Shown in pieces: positions 29,557 to 37,186 of a stretch of 64,000 nucleotides of DNA. Under the pieces are notes generated by a model. The model did no database searches. It was given only the letters and a program-made list of their open reading frames with translations, and was not told the origin of the DNA. Made by a program: the position numbers and the translations under genes. The stretch is from Streptomyces sp. WP-1 (GTDB lineage: Bacteria; Actinomycetota; Actinomycetes; Streptomycetales; Streptomycetaceae). The stretch lies in assembly GCF_030450125.1 (NCBI RefSeq), contig NZ_CP123923.1, forward strand, positions 5,394,001 through 5,458,000. The letters run 5' to 3'. Positions within the stretch are counted from its first letter, which is position 1; the number at the start of each line of letters is the position of its first letter.

Positions 29557-29629
29557 TCCTCCGTAGCTCAATTGGCAGAGCAGCCGGCTGTTAACCGGCA
29601 GGTTACTGGTTCGAGTCCAGTCGGGGGAG
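29557..29629 (+). tRNA. tRNA-Asn (GTT), first copy
   Basis: A 73-nt cloverleaf: acceptor TCCTCCG paired with CGGGGGA, D-arm GCTC...GAGC, anticodon stem CCGGC/GCCGG with GTT at 29590-29592, T-arm CTGGTTCGAGTCCAG, discriminator G. CCA is not encoded. Confidence 0.97.
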
Positions 29630-29635
29630 CTTCGG

Positions 29636-29708
29636 TCCTCCGTAGCTCAATTGGCAGAGCAGCCGGCTGTTAACCGGCAGGTTACTGGTTCGAGTCCAGT
29701 CGGGGGAG
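29636..29708 (+). tRNA. tRNA-Asn (GTT), second copy
   Basis: Base-for-base identical to the copy at 29557-29629 and only six bases after it, so the two are probably one transcript. A U-tract hairpin follows at 29720. Confidence 0.97.
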
Positions 29709-29719
29709 CACGCTGAACG

Positions 29720-29742
29720 AGGGCCCCTCAGGGGTCCTTTTT
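29720..29742 (+). terminator. Terminator after the tRNA-Asn pair
   Basis: AGGGCCCC (29720-29727), loop TCA, GGGGTCCT (29731-29738), followed by TTTT: an 8-bp stem with one G-U pair and a run of five T, a classical intrinsic terminator. Confidence 0.85.
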
Positions 29743-29884
29743 CATGTCCGCGGGAACCGCTGAGCCTGCACGGATGTCCTCATCGTCGTGAGCAGAGCGG
29801 AAGCCGACCATCCGAAGCAGGAGATCGTATGAGCGGCTATGCTGCGGCAGACGGCGCGCACACTTGTACGCGACACGCCGCTAT

Positions 29885-29958
29885 GGGGCGGTAGCTCAGC
29901 CGGTTAGAGCAGCGGACTCATAATCCGTCGGCCGTGGGTTCGAGTCCCACCCGCCCCA
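29885..29958 (+). tRNA. tRNA with CAT anticodon (elongator Met or Ile2)
   Basis: A 74-nt cloverleaf: acceptor GGGGCGG/CCGCCCC, D-arm GCTC...GAGC, anticodon loop CTCATAA with stem GCGGA/TCCGT, T-arm GTGGGTTCGAGTCCCAC, discriminator A. The 3' end continues CCG, so CCA is added after transcription. CAT can mean elongator Met or, after lysidine modification, Ile; initiator tRNA is unlikely because the first pair G1-C72 is intact. I cannot decide between the two by eye. Confidence 0.93.
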
Positions 29959-30004
29959 CCGCCGCACGCTGCCGCAGGACCGTTTCTACCTGCGGGAGCG
30001 CGGG

Positions 30005-30041
30005 AACGGGGGCCGCCACTCCAGGGTGGCGGCCCCCGTTT
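30005..30041 (+). terminator. Terminator after the CAT tRNA
   Basis: A perfect 15-bp stem (AACGGGGGCCGCCAC / GTGGCGGCCCCCGTT) with a 6-nt loop and TTT at its end, 46 bp downstream of the tRNA. Confidence 0.85.
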
Positions 30042-30904
30042 CATTCCTTCAGAGCAAGATCCAGGGACCGCGCGGGGGGCCTGGGCGTCGGCATCCGGAT
30101 CCTGCCCCTCGACGGACTCCGGAAGCGCGCGGTGGCGGCCCCTGTCCGCCGCCAAGATCCGGAAGCGGCCCTTCACACCGACGCTCCGGGCGCCTTCGCG
30201 GTCGGCGATGACGGTGACGTGGATCAGAGCTTCAGCTCTGAGCGCGATCGCCGTCCACTCGCGGCGATCGTCCCCTTCCTCCCTCTGTTCTCTCGTTCCT
30301 GCGGATTCGTGCGCGCTTGGCCAACTTGGCCCTCTTTCCGGACATGTCCGACGTGGAGCACTGGATGGCCATGCCCGGCAGGAGGAGCGATGGCGCTTTT
30401 CCGACCCCGAGCAACTCCCATGCTCTTGAAGGAGGTCGATGCTCGGACGGCGGCGACAGCCGGTGCGGTGTGGCGCTCGACTCAGGCAGCCGGGCGGGCG
30501 CCCGGGCCGCGGCGGGTCGGAAGGTCTCGCCTTCCCGGAGCCGGCCAGGACGTGAGCCCGCCGTACGAGTTGTGGCGGCTGGCCGTGCACGAGGTGCCCG
30601 TGGCGTACGGCACCGACCGGGACGGGCGGTCAGCGGTCGCCGGCGGCGGGAGCCGCGACCGGAGGGGCAACGTGATCGCATACTTCTGATTTTGGTATCG
30701 GATTCTGATCGTGATTGCACGGGAGCGAGGTGGCATTCACTCGATCAGGGAGTGGTGTTGTTCGATTTCTGAGGTGAATGATTCAACTCGCCCGCTCCAA
30801 GAATTCCCGTACGGGATTTCCTGGACGCACGACCAGGGGCTTTCTCTATAAGTATGACTATCGAGAGAGCGGGCACGAAAATCGGACACCGGAGGTAGGC
30901 GATC
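30042..30904. other. 863-bp stretch without a convincing gene
   Basis: Several overlapping frames exist here but none has a recognisable product or a convincing start. The last 140 bases of a plus frame ending at 30689 have codon-like GC periodicity and read YELWRLAVHEVPVAYGTDRDG, which may be the end of a decayed gene. From about 30690 the sequence becomes AT-richer and should be the promoter region of the DUF397 gene. The location just after tRNA genes is a common insertion site for mobile elements. Confidence 0.4.
30805..30816. promoter_or_regulatory. Palindrome upstream of the DUF397 gene
   Basis: TCCCGTACGGGA is a perfect 12-bp palindrome about 90 bp before the DUF397 start; an AT-rich TATAAG (30847-30852) follows and could be a -10. 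A candidate operator for the nearby XRE regulator. Confidence 0.35.
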
Positions 30905-31144
30905 ATGAGCCAGTACTTCAACGGCATGCAGGCGGACGTGATTCAGGCGAGCGGGGGCTGGCAGAAGGCCCGGGCCAGTCAGGGGACCGGCGCCTGCGTC
31001 GAGATGAGGAAGCTGAACGACGGTCAGGTGGCCGTGCGGAACAGCCGTTTCCCGGACGGGCCGGCCCTGGTCTTCACCGCGCTGGAGGTCGAGGCGCTCC
31101 TGTCCGGGGCCAAGGGCGGCGAATTCGACCACATGGCGATTTGA
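30905..31144 (+). CDS. DUF397 protein
   Basis: A 79-residue protein of the actinobacterial DUF397 family: SGGWQKARASQGTGACVEMRKL ... VAVRNSRFPDGPALVFTALEVEALL, matching the family's W-KSSYS-like start, CVEVA-like strand, VRDSK-like turn and WxxFL-like end in degenerate form. ATG 30905 has GGAGG at 30890-30894. DUF397 proteins are small partners of DUF5753-type XRE regulators in Streptomyces, some acting in development or antibiotic control. Here the XRE gene follows 110 bp downstream, the reverse of the usual order. Confidence 0.85.
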   Translation: MSQYFNGMQADVIQASGGWQKARASQGTGACVEMRKLNDGQVAVRNSRFPDGPALVFTALEVEALLSGAKGGEFDHMAI

Positions 31145-31211
31145 GACGTAGATTAAACGCCGTTCTCTAGCGGCGTGGCGTGACCGCGGTGCCCCCTTTG
31201 TGTGATGCTTG

Positions 31212-31227
31212 ACCCGACCGTTCGGGT
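31212..31227. promoter_or_regulatory. Inverted repeat upstream of the XRE gene
   Basis: ACCCGA (31212-31217) and TCGGGT (31222-31227) form a perfect 6+6 inverted repeat with a CCGT spacer, 27 bp before the XRE start codon. It is a plausible autoregulatory operator. Confidence 0.4.
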
Positions 31228-31254
31228 GATTCGAGTTTTGCCCAAGGGGGCCCT

Positions 31255-32247
31255 GTGGCCATGGAAGATCGTGTAGTCCAGTTCGGACGGCCGGCAGCCG
31301 ACCCTCCGGGCTCCTGGGGCGTGCCCGCTCTGCTGCTGGGCGCCGAGATGAGGCGCGAACGCGGCAGCCTGACGCAGCGCCAGGTGACGGAGAAGTCCAG
31401 GATCAGGGTATCCGCGTCGGTCTACAGCCGCATCGAGAACGGCGAGACGCGGATCGACAAGCCCGCCGTGGTCGAGGCCCTGCTGGAGGCTCTCGGAGTT
31501 CCCCCCGGACCGCGGCGGCAGGACCTTCTCCGGCTCGCCCACGACGCCTCCGCGGAGGGCTGGGCCAGCACCGTCCGCTCCCGGGCCGGCGCCGCGTACC
31601 GCGAGGCGGTGCCGGACTCGATGCTCCGTCTCACGAGCCTGGAGGAGTGGACCGAGCGGCAGATCGTCATCGACACCAATGTGATCTCGGGAGTGCTCCA
31701 GACTCCGAGGTACCGCCAGGTGGTCACGGCCAAGACGCTGCTCGCCGGCCAGCGGAGGCTGGCCGACCGGATCATCGATGTCCGGCGCCGGCGCGCCGAG
31801 CAGTTCGTGGTCAGCCAGCCGAGGTCCACCTTCTTCATTTATTGCGGCGCCCTTTACGCCGACTTCGGCGAAACCGAGATGATGATCGAGCAGCTGACGC
31901 TCTTGCTGCGCTACGCAAACGACGAGAAGTCTCCGGTCGCCATCCGTGTCATCGAGGCGGTGAACCCACTCGCGATCCAGGTCACGGCCTTGATCCGACT
32001 CAGCTTCGCCAAGGGCGCGTTCGCCGCGCCGGATGTCATCTACACCGAGGCCGGCGCGCGGGCCGAATTTCACCGGGGTCCGCTCGCAGGTGAAGAAGCG
32101 GACTCGGACTATCTCGACTACCAGGATCTCAGTGACACGGTCATCAAACAGGCCCCCGGACTGCTGAGGAGCCGCGAGCTGATCACCAATGCGCTCGAGT
32201 GGCACCGCGAGCGTCTCCGATCCCGCTCAAGCGCACCCCGCGATTGA
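31255..32247 (+). CDS. XRE-family regulator with DUF5753-type domain
   Basis: A 330-residue protein. Residues about 22-85 form an XRE/Cro HTH (LLLGAEMRRERGSLTQRQV ... YSRIENGETRIDKPAVVEALL). The rest is the DUF5753 ligand/partner domain: TVRSRAGAAYREAVPDSMLRL, ISGVLQTPRYRQ, RRRAEQFVV and a C-terminal YLDYQDLSD. GTG 31255 and ATG 31261 are both possible after AAGGGGG (31244-31250). It pairs with the preceding DUF397 gene; such pairs are numerous and species-specific in Streptomyces. Binding sites may be the palindromes at 30805 and 31212. Confidence 0.87.
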   Translation: MAMEDRVVQFGRPAADPPGSWGVPALLLGAEMRRERGSLTQRQVTEKSRIRVSASVYSRIENGETRIDKPAVVEALLEALGVPPGPRRQDLLRLAHDASAEGWASTVRSRAGAAYREAVPDSMLRLTSLEEWTERQIVIDTNVISGVLQTPRYRQVVTAKTLLAGQRRLADRIIDVRRRRAEQFVVSQPRSTFFIYCGALYADFGETEMMIEQLTLLLRYANDEKSPVAIRVIEAVNPLAIQVTALIRLSFAKGAFAAPDVIYTEAGARAEFHRGPLAGEEADSDYLDYQDLSDTVIKQAPGLLRSRELITNALEWHRERLRSRSSAPRD

Positions 32248-32293
32248 TGCCCCTCCCCGAAGGCGGATAAGAGGGGCATCCGTCCCCGCGTTC

Positions 32294-33118
32294 TCAGTCG
32301 ACCGTGGCCAAGCCTCCGTACTCGATCCATTCCTGGGTCTTCTGACGGCGGACCAGATCGGTGTCCGGCCGCCAGTCGGTGACGTCACGCAACCCGAACT
32401 CTTCGTCGATACGCAGGCGGGGAACGGTGAAGAAGTCGTCCACCTCGGCCCTCGTCCGTACACGACCCCAGCGGTCGCCGGTCTGCTCCCGCATCAGCTC
32501 CGTCACCTCGTCGCGGATGCGGGCGTCCTCGCTCACCAGCTGGCAGATCACCACGACGCTGCCGGGGGCCAGCAGACGTACCGTGTCCTCGATCATCCTG
32601 CGCGGATTGCCCAGGCCGTCGTCGGGGATGCAGTGCAGCACCGAGACGAACAGGGCTGCCACGGGCAGGGTGAAGTCGATGATCTGTGCGGCGTCGGCCG
32701 CGATCTTCCTGGTGTCCCGCATGTCCGACGGCAGGATGAGGACGTTCTTGTTCTCCTCCAGGAACGCGCGGCCGTAGCCAAGGACCATCGGGTCGTTGTC
32801 GACGTAGACCACTCGGCAGCCCGGATCGACGCTCTGCGCGACCTGGTGCACATTGCTCTGGGTGGGAAGGCCCGACCCGTGGTCGATGAACTGCTTGATG
32901 TCGTAGTGCCTGGCGATGTGCCTCACCACGCGTACGAGGAAGGCCCTGTTGTTGACCGCGAGTTCCCGGGTGCTGGGCGCGGTCGTCAGTAGTTGGTCGC
33001 AGGCGCTCCTGTCGGACGGGTAGTTATAGTGTCCGCCGAGGAGATAGTCGTACATCCTCGCCGCGCTCGGCGTGTGCATGTCAATCTGATCGTGCGAGTC
33101 GGCTGTTCCGTCGTCCAC
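32294..33118 (-). CDS. SAM-dependent methyltransferase, DUF574 family
   Basis: A 274-residue protein. The family start is clear: HTPSAARMYDYLLGGHYNYPSDR, where the Y(D/Y)xLGGxxNxxxDR motif is diagnostic, then FLVRVVRHIA, the SAM-binding FIDHGSGLPTQSNVHQVAQ and VVYVDNDPMVLGYGRAFL, followed by IDFTLPVAALFVSVLHCIPD. GTG 33118 is preceded by GGGGA. Dozens of paralogues occur in Streptomyces, often near XRE/DUF397 pairs as here; substrates are unknown. It is convergent with the XRE gene (stop-to-stop 46 bp). Confidence 0.88.
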   Translation of the reverse strand: MDDGTADSHDQIDMHTPSAARMYDYLLGGHYNYPSDRSACDQLLTTAPSTRELAVNNRAFLVRVVRHIARHYDIKQFIDHGSGLPTQSNVHQVAQSVDPGCRVVYVDNDPMVLGYGRAFLEENKNVLILPSDMRDTRKIAADAAQIIDFTLPVAALFVSVLHCIPDDGLGNPRRMIEDTVRLLAPGSVVVICQLVSEDARIRDEVTELMREQTGDRWGRVRTRAEVDDFFTVPRLRIDEEFGLRDVTDWRPDTDLVRRQKTQEWIEYGGLATVD

Positions 33119-33328
33119 GTCGTCCCCTACGTTCGCCGAAAGCTCTTGCCAGCACGCAATTGTGATGGCCAGGGATGGGCTGGGTTCCAGGACTCTCGGT
33201 TGAAACTACCCCGACGGGTGAACCTGTAACACGGCATGCCAAAACAGTGGCGCACGTGCGCCCCTGGGAGCGCCCGTATGCGCCACGCTGAAGGCGGCGT
33301 TCGAGGGGGTGGGGTGTCAGGCGGCTCC

Positions 33329-33763
33329 TTACCGGCCGTGGCCGGGGCCGGCCAGCATCCTGCGGGCGGCCTGGAACTGCATGTGCAGTTCGGGCTCTTC
33401 CAGGCCCATGAGGGCCGCCGCGGCCTTGGTGTCCATGCCGAGCTTCTCGCGCAGGAGCACGGCGTCGGCGGCCTGGTCGGGGAGGGCGCGGTGCAGGCCG
33501 TCGGTTCGGGATTCGTGCGTCTCGGTTCGCGCCGTCGTGACCGAGTCGCGAAGCGCCCGCCAGGTGAGGGCGAGCGGGTTCTCGCGGAGCATCAGCGTGT
33601 TCCAGCTCAGTTCGGCCCTGCGCAGGACGTCCGCTACGACCGACATGGCCAGCTTGCTGTCGCCCAGGCGGGCGCCGGCGTACATCTCGTAGTCGCGGCG
33701 GTGGAGTTGGACGAACGCCGCGTAGCCGAGGAGGCCCGTCGAGGGCCTGTGCGAACCGGGCAT
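33329..33763 (-). CDS. Short ECF sigma-like protein
   Basis: A 144-residue protein. Residues 5-70 resemble ECF sigma region 2: LLGYAAFVQLHRRDYEMYA, ARLGDSKLAMSVVADVLRRA and LRENPLALTWRALRDSV, where the usual W..L...P.AW..R pattern is recognisable. The C-terminal part, ADAVLLREKLGMDTKAAAALMGLEEPEL, resembles the region 4 HTH. Both regions are shorter than in active ECF factors. AGGAGG overlaps an upstream ATG, so the start is taken at 33763 (second of two adjacent Met codons). Streptomyces have many such orphan sigma-like regulators; function unknown. Confidence 0.65.
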   Translation of the reverse strand: MPGSHRPSTGLLGYAAFVQLHRRDYEMYAGARLGDSKLAMSVVADVLRRAELSWNTLMLRENPLALTWRALRDSVTTARTETHESRTDGLHRALPDQAADAVLLREKLGMDTKAAAALMGLEEPELHMQFQAARRMLAGPGHGR

Positions 33764-34033
33764 CATGCCTCCTGTGCGACGTCGGGCCGTAGGTGTGCGA
33801 AGAACGATCAGGCGTGGGAGGGGCGCGAGAACGCAGAGGGTTCGGTTCGCCCGGAGAGGGCGGTTCCGGAACGCGTGCACTGCTCAGATGAGTGCGAACA
33901 CCGTGCGCACGGTGGCGAGTTGAGCCCGAACGGGGGTGGCGCGCAGGTGGCGAAATCCCGTGAAGGTGCTGCCGCCCCTGCTAGCGTGAGGAGTCACCGG
34001 GGGCAGGCTTGCCTGCTTCAGGGAGGGTCGGTC

Positions 34034-34321
34034 ATGCATGGATGCGCCTCATCTTCCGTGATCGACCCGCTCGCTCCGCCCGATGTCCTACCACCGGGCG
34101 GGGCAACCCCGTTACGGGGAAGGGCCGTTGAGCAGAACCGTACAGCGTTCTGGGTCTTGCATCTGGCCGTCGAACGCCTGCGCAATCCCCCGGTTAATAG
34201 CGGTCGGATACGGTCAATTTGGCGTTGGCGTTTGAAAGAACTCGACATCTGCCGGCTCCTGCTCGGTCTGTTCGCGGTCGTCCGGCTGGTGACGCCCCTC
34301 GTGACGGACGGCGCCGGATGA
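34034..34321 (+). CDS. Small hypothetical protein with a TTA codon
   Basis: A 95-residue frame from ATG 34034 with GGGAGGG six bases upstream. The middle reads VEQNRTAFWVLHLAVERLR, likely helical, and a second helix LLLGLFAVVRLVTPLV near the end is hydrophobic. Codon use is atypical: TTA, CTA, ATA, AAA and AGG occur, so it is either acquired or not a gene. A TTA codon would make it dependent on the bldA tRNA. The surrounding gaps 33764-34033 and 34322-34518 show no other gene. Confidence 0.35.
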   Translation: MHGCASSSVIDPLAPPDVLPPGGATPLRGRAVEQNRTAFWVLHLAVERLRNPPVNSGRIRSIWRWRLKELDICRLLLGLFAVVRLVTPLVTDGAG

Positions 34322-34518
34322 GCGGTGGGTGCCGTGTACCCATGCTTGAAGAGGGCCCCGGGTGGGCACGGACCTCCTACCGATGTCGGCAGGAGGAGGC
34401 GTCATGGACCGTCGGATCCGGGTACGTGTCAGCCGGCGGCCCATCGCGCCGCGGGAGCAGGAGATCGATCGCAGGACGCCGTCGGGGCGCGTGCTGCCGT
34501 ACTGAAGTCGTCACCGCC

Positions 34519-35202
34519 TCACGGGAGGTGACGGGCCACCGCCGTGCGCAGGGCGCGGCGCAGGGGTTCCGGCGGGGGTGGGCCGCCGGGGGTCGCGCTC
34601 GCGGTGACGGCGGCGGCGATGCGGTGGAGTTTGGTGTTGGAGTGCTGGGACGCCTCCCGCAGGATCTCCCAGGCCTGGTCGGGGGTGCAGCCGTGGGCGG
34701 CCATCAGGACGCCGCGGGCCTGGTCGATCACCGGGCGGGAGTCCAGGGCCTGCCGCAGCTGCGCTATCTCCAGGCGCAGCAGGTCCAGCTGCTCGGCGCG
34801 TTCCCGGGCGACCGCGGAGGCGGTGCGGACCGGGAGGTCGGCGCATCCGCCGGTCCCGTCGCGCAGGGGGTCCGCCGTGTCCAGGCCCACGAGTTCGAGG
34901 ACGCGGCGCGGCTGGCCCTGCCAGCCGTGTGTGGTGACCCGTACGCCGTGCCGCCCGCCGTACTCGCTCAGCAGATCCAGGCAGGCGAGCCCCGTCGTGT
35001 CCAGGAAGGACACCCCGGCCATGTCCAGTTCGAGCGCGGTGATGCCCGGCGGGAGGGCGGCCAGGGCGTTCCCCAGGGTGGCCGTGCCGCCGTGGACCAG
35101 CTCGCCACGGGCCGTCAGAAGAGCGCGCACGCCCTCCCACCGGGCATCGATCACCAGGGCGTTCAGTCGCACGGTGTGAGCTGCGAGTCCCGCTGAGGTC
35201 AT
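34519..35202 (-). CDS. STAS-ANTAR fusion regulator
   Basis: A 227-residue protein. Residues about 18-115 are a STAS (anti-sigma factor antagonist-like) domain: ARGELVHGGTATLGNAL, ITALELDMAGVSFLDTTGLACLDLL, with the phosphorylatable Ser/Thr position as DTTG. Residues about 140-205 are an ANTAR RNA-binding domain: LRLEIAQLRQALDSRPVIDQARGVLM ... DQAWEILREASQHSNTKLHRIA. ANTAR domains bind paired hairpins and cause antitermination. ATG 35202 follows GGGAGGGGAG. So a stress partner-switching input seems linked to RNA-level output. Monocistronic. Confidence 0.85.
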   Translation of the reverse strand: MTSAGLAAHTVRLNALVIDARWEGVRALLTARGELVHGGTATLGNALAALPPGITALELDMAGVSFLDTTGLACLDLLSEYGGRHGVRVTTHGWQGQPRRVLELVGLDTADPLRDGTGGCADLPVRTASAVARERAEQLDLLRLEIAQLRQALDSRPVIDQARGVLMAAHGCTPDQAWEILREASQHSNTKLHRIAAAVTASATPGGPPPPEPLRRALRTAVARHLP

Positions 35203-35349
35203 GTCTCCCCTCCCGCTCGGTCCTTGGGCACCAGCAGGTCGCCTGCCCTGCGTATGGATGCCTACACCCCCCGTGGTCGAAAGCCCTTCGGCCGCGCCGC
35301 GCTGTCCGCCGGTACGACGGCCCGTTGCCGGCTCGGCGCGTGGGGCGCC

Positions 35350-36198
35350 TCAGCGCATGAGCCCGATCCCCGTCAGGACCACCGCCCCCGCCACCAGCCG
35401 CAGCCGTCCGAACGGCTCCCGGAACAGCAGCGTCGCGATGATCGCGGCGACCAGGATGCCCGTCTCCCGCAGCGCCGCGACCGCCGCGACCTCCCCGTGC
35501 GCCTGGGCCCGGACGACCAGGCCGTACGCCGTCATGGACAGCACCCCGCCGAGCAGCCCGGTGCCGAGGACCGGACGCAGCTGGGCGAACAGCTCGCCGC
35601 GGCGCCTGGCCAGCGCGATCAGCGGCATGAGCGGGCCCTGGAGCAGGAAGAGCCAGGCGGTGTAGGCGAGGGTGTCGGGCGAGTGCCGTACGCCCAGGCT
35701 GTCGACCAGGGTGTACGACGCGATGATCGTGCCCGAGCCGAGCGCGGCGCCGAGGGCCGGCAGCTGGGCGCGGCGGATGCGGCCGGAGGCGAGGGCGAGG
35801 GCGGCGAGGCCCCCGGAGACCAGCAGTACGCCCGCCGCCTGGAGCGCGGTGAGCGCGCCGCCGAGCAGGGTCACCGAGGCGATGGCCACGAGCAGCGGGG
35901 CGACGCCGCGGGCCAGCGGGTACATCTGCCCGAAGTCGCCCAGCTGGTAGGCGCGCAGCAGGAACAGCTGCGAGGCGACCTGGAGCACGGCCGAGGCCGC
36001 GAGGAACGGCCAGGCGCCCGCCGGGGGCAGCGGGGTGAGGCAGACCAGGACGGCCGCGCAGCCGGTGCACGCGACGCTGATCAGCGTGAATCCGATGAGC
36101 TTGTCCGGTATCCGGTGGGCGATCGAGTTCCAGACGGCGTGCAGCACCGCGGCCGTCAGGACGGCGGCGAGCACGGGGGCGGGCATGGTTCCTGGCAT
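35350..36198 (-). CDS. EamA/DMT-family membrane exporter
   Basis: A 282-residue protein with ten hydrophobic segments in two EamA repeats, e.g. AVLTAAVLHAVWNSIAH at the start (the H-A-x-WN motif is typical), LGDFGQMYPLARGVAPLLVA, and in the second half LVVRAQAHGEVAAVAALRETG, ending FREPFGRLRLVAGAVVLTGIGLM. Such proteins export metabolites or amino acids. ATG 36198 has AGGAG ten bases upstream; ATG 36186 is an alternative. It is divergent from an RpiR regulator whose twin operators lie in the shared promoter region, so it is a likely target. Confidence 0.85.
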   Translation of the reverse strand: MPGTMPAPVLAAVLTAAVLHAVWNSIAHRIPDKLIGFTLISVACTGCAAVLVCLTPLPPAGAWPFLAASAVLQVASQLFLLRAYQLGDFGQMYPLARGVAPLLVAIASVTLLGGALTALQAAGVLLVSGGLAALALASGRIRRAQLPALGAALGSGTIIASYTLVDSLGVRHSPDTLAYTAWLFLLQGPLMPLIALARRRGELFAQLRPVLGTGLLGGVLSMTAYGLVVRAQAHGEVAAVAALRETGILVAAIIATLLFREPFGRLRLVAGAVVLTGIGLMR

Positions 36199-36258
36199 GG
36201 CGGAGCGACTCCTGGCGGAGAGGTGCGAGCGGGCGGGGGAGGGAGCGGGGGCCGGGGT

Positions 36259-36277
36259 CGTGGAATTGAATTCCACG
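36259..36277. promoter_or_regulatory. RpiR operator 1
   Basis: CGTGGAATT-G-AATTCCACG is a perfect 9+9 inverted repeat with one central base. It precedes the -10-like TACGCT (36279-36284) of the regulator gene, which is six bases before ATG 36291, and faces the divergent exporter gene. Confidence 0.75.
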
Positions 36278-36290
36278 GTACGCTAACTCC

Positions 36291-37163
36291 ATGGAACAGA
36301 ATTCCACCAGTGGTCCCGGGGACGCCGACGGCCCCCGGGGCTCCCTCGCCGCCCGGATCCGCGCCCGGCTGCCCGAGCTGCGCGACACCGAGGCCCGGGT
36401 GGCGCGGGTGGTGCTCGATCAGGGCGCCGCGCTGGTCCACCTCAGTGTCAGCGATGTGGCCGCGCTGGCCGGGACCGCGTCCTCCTCCGTCGTGCGCACC
36501 TGCCAGCGGCTCGGCTTCCGGGGCTTCCAGGAGCTGAAGCTGGAGGCCGCACGGCAGGTGCCCGCGCCGCCCCCGCCGCCGGTGGACGAGCCCGCCGCGC
36601 ACGCGCTCGCCGCCACCCTGCACGCCTCCCGCGACGCCCTGGACGGCGTCGCCGCGACCCTCGACCCCGGCGCCCTCACCGCCGCGGCCGAGGCCCTGCA
36701 CACGGCGTCACGGGTCGTCGTCGTGGGCGCGGGGCTCTCCGGCGCGGTCGCCCTCGACGTGGCCTACCGGCTGCGTGCCCTCGGCTGCCAGGTCGACGCC
36801 CCGCCCGACCCCCTCACCGCACAGCTCGCCGCCGCCCAACTCCCGCCGGACGGAGTCTGTTTCGCGATCAGCCACACCGGGGCCACCCGCACCACGGTCG
36901 ACACCGCCCGGCGCGCCCGAAAGGCCGGGGCCACCGTCGTCACGCTCACCAGTTACGCCCGTTCACCGCTGAGCGAGACCAGCAGCCAGGTGCTCGTCGC
37001 CGGCGGCCAGGACCTCGTGTTCGGCCTGGAGACCTCCGCCAGCCGGATCGCCCATCTCGCCGCGGTGGACGCCCTGACCCATCTCCTGATGGGCCTGCGC
37101 CCCGAGACCGCGCGCCGCCACCTCGACCTGTCGGCGGACATCACGGCCGACCACGCCTACTGA
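36291..37163 (+). CDS. MurR/RpiR-family regulator
   Basis: A 290-residue repressor: N-terminal HTH_6 domain (about 18-95: LPELRDTEARVARVVLD, LSVSDVAALAGTASSSVVRTCQRLGF) and SIS sugar-phosphate-binding domain (about 115-265: ASRVVVVGAGLSGAVALDVAYRL, CFAISHTGATRTTVDTARRAR, VVTLTSYARSPL). ATG 36291 has no ribosome site but has TACGCT six bases before, suggesting a leaderless transcript. Two palindromes of type TGGAATTGAATTCCA flank the start. It is divergent from an EamA exporter. The ligand is presumably a phosphosugar or amino-sugar phosphate. Confidence 0.92.
   Translation: MEQNSTSGPGDADGPRGSLAARIRARLPELRDTEARVARVVLDQGAALVHLSVSDVAALAGTASSSVVRTCQRLGFRGFQELKLEAARQVPAPPPPPVDEPAAHALAATLHASRDALDGVAATLDPGALTAAAEALHTASRVVVVGAGLSGAVALDVAYRLRALGCQVDAPPDPLTAQLAAAQLPPDGVCFAISHTGATRTTVDTARRARKAGATVVTLTSYARSPLSETSSQVLVAGGQDLVFGLETSASRIAHLAAVDALTHLLMGLRPETARRHLDLSADITADHAY
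36292..36306. promoter_or_regulatory. RpiR operator 2
   Basis: TGGAACAGAATTCCA matches the 15-bp core of operator 1 at 13 of 15 positions and lies 31 bp downstream, about three helical turns. It overlaps the start codon region of the regulator gene, where bound protein would block initiation. Confidence 0.65.
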
Positions 37164-37186
37164 ACCCCGCTGGAAAGAAGGGGAGT

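Noticed and set aside
29934..30689. Open frame after the CAT tRNA
   Set aside because: It begins inside the tRNA and crosses its terminator; only the last 140 bases look coding-like, too little to call a gene.
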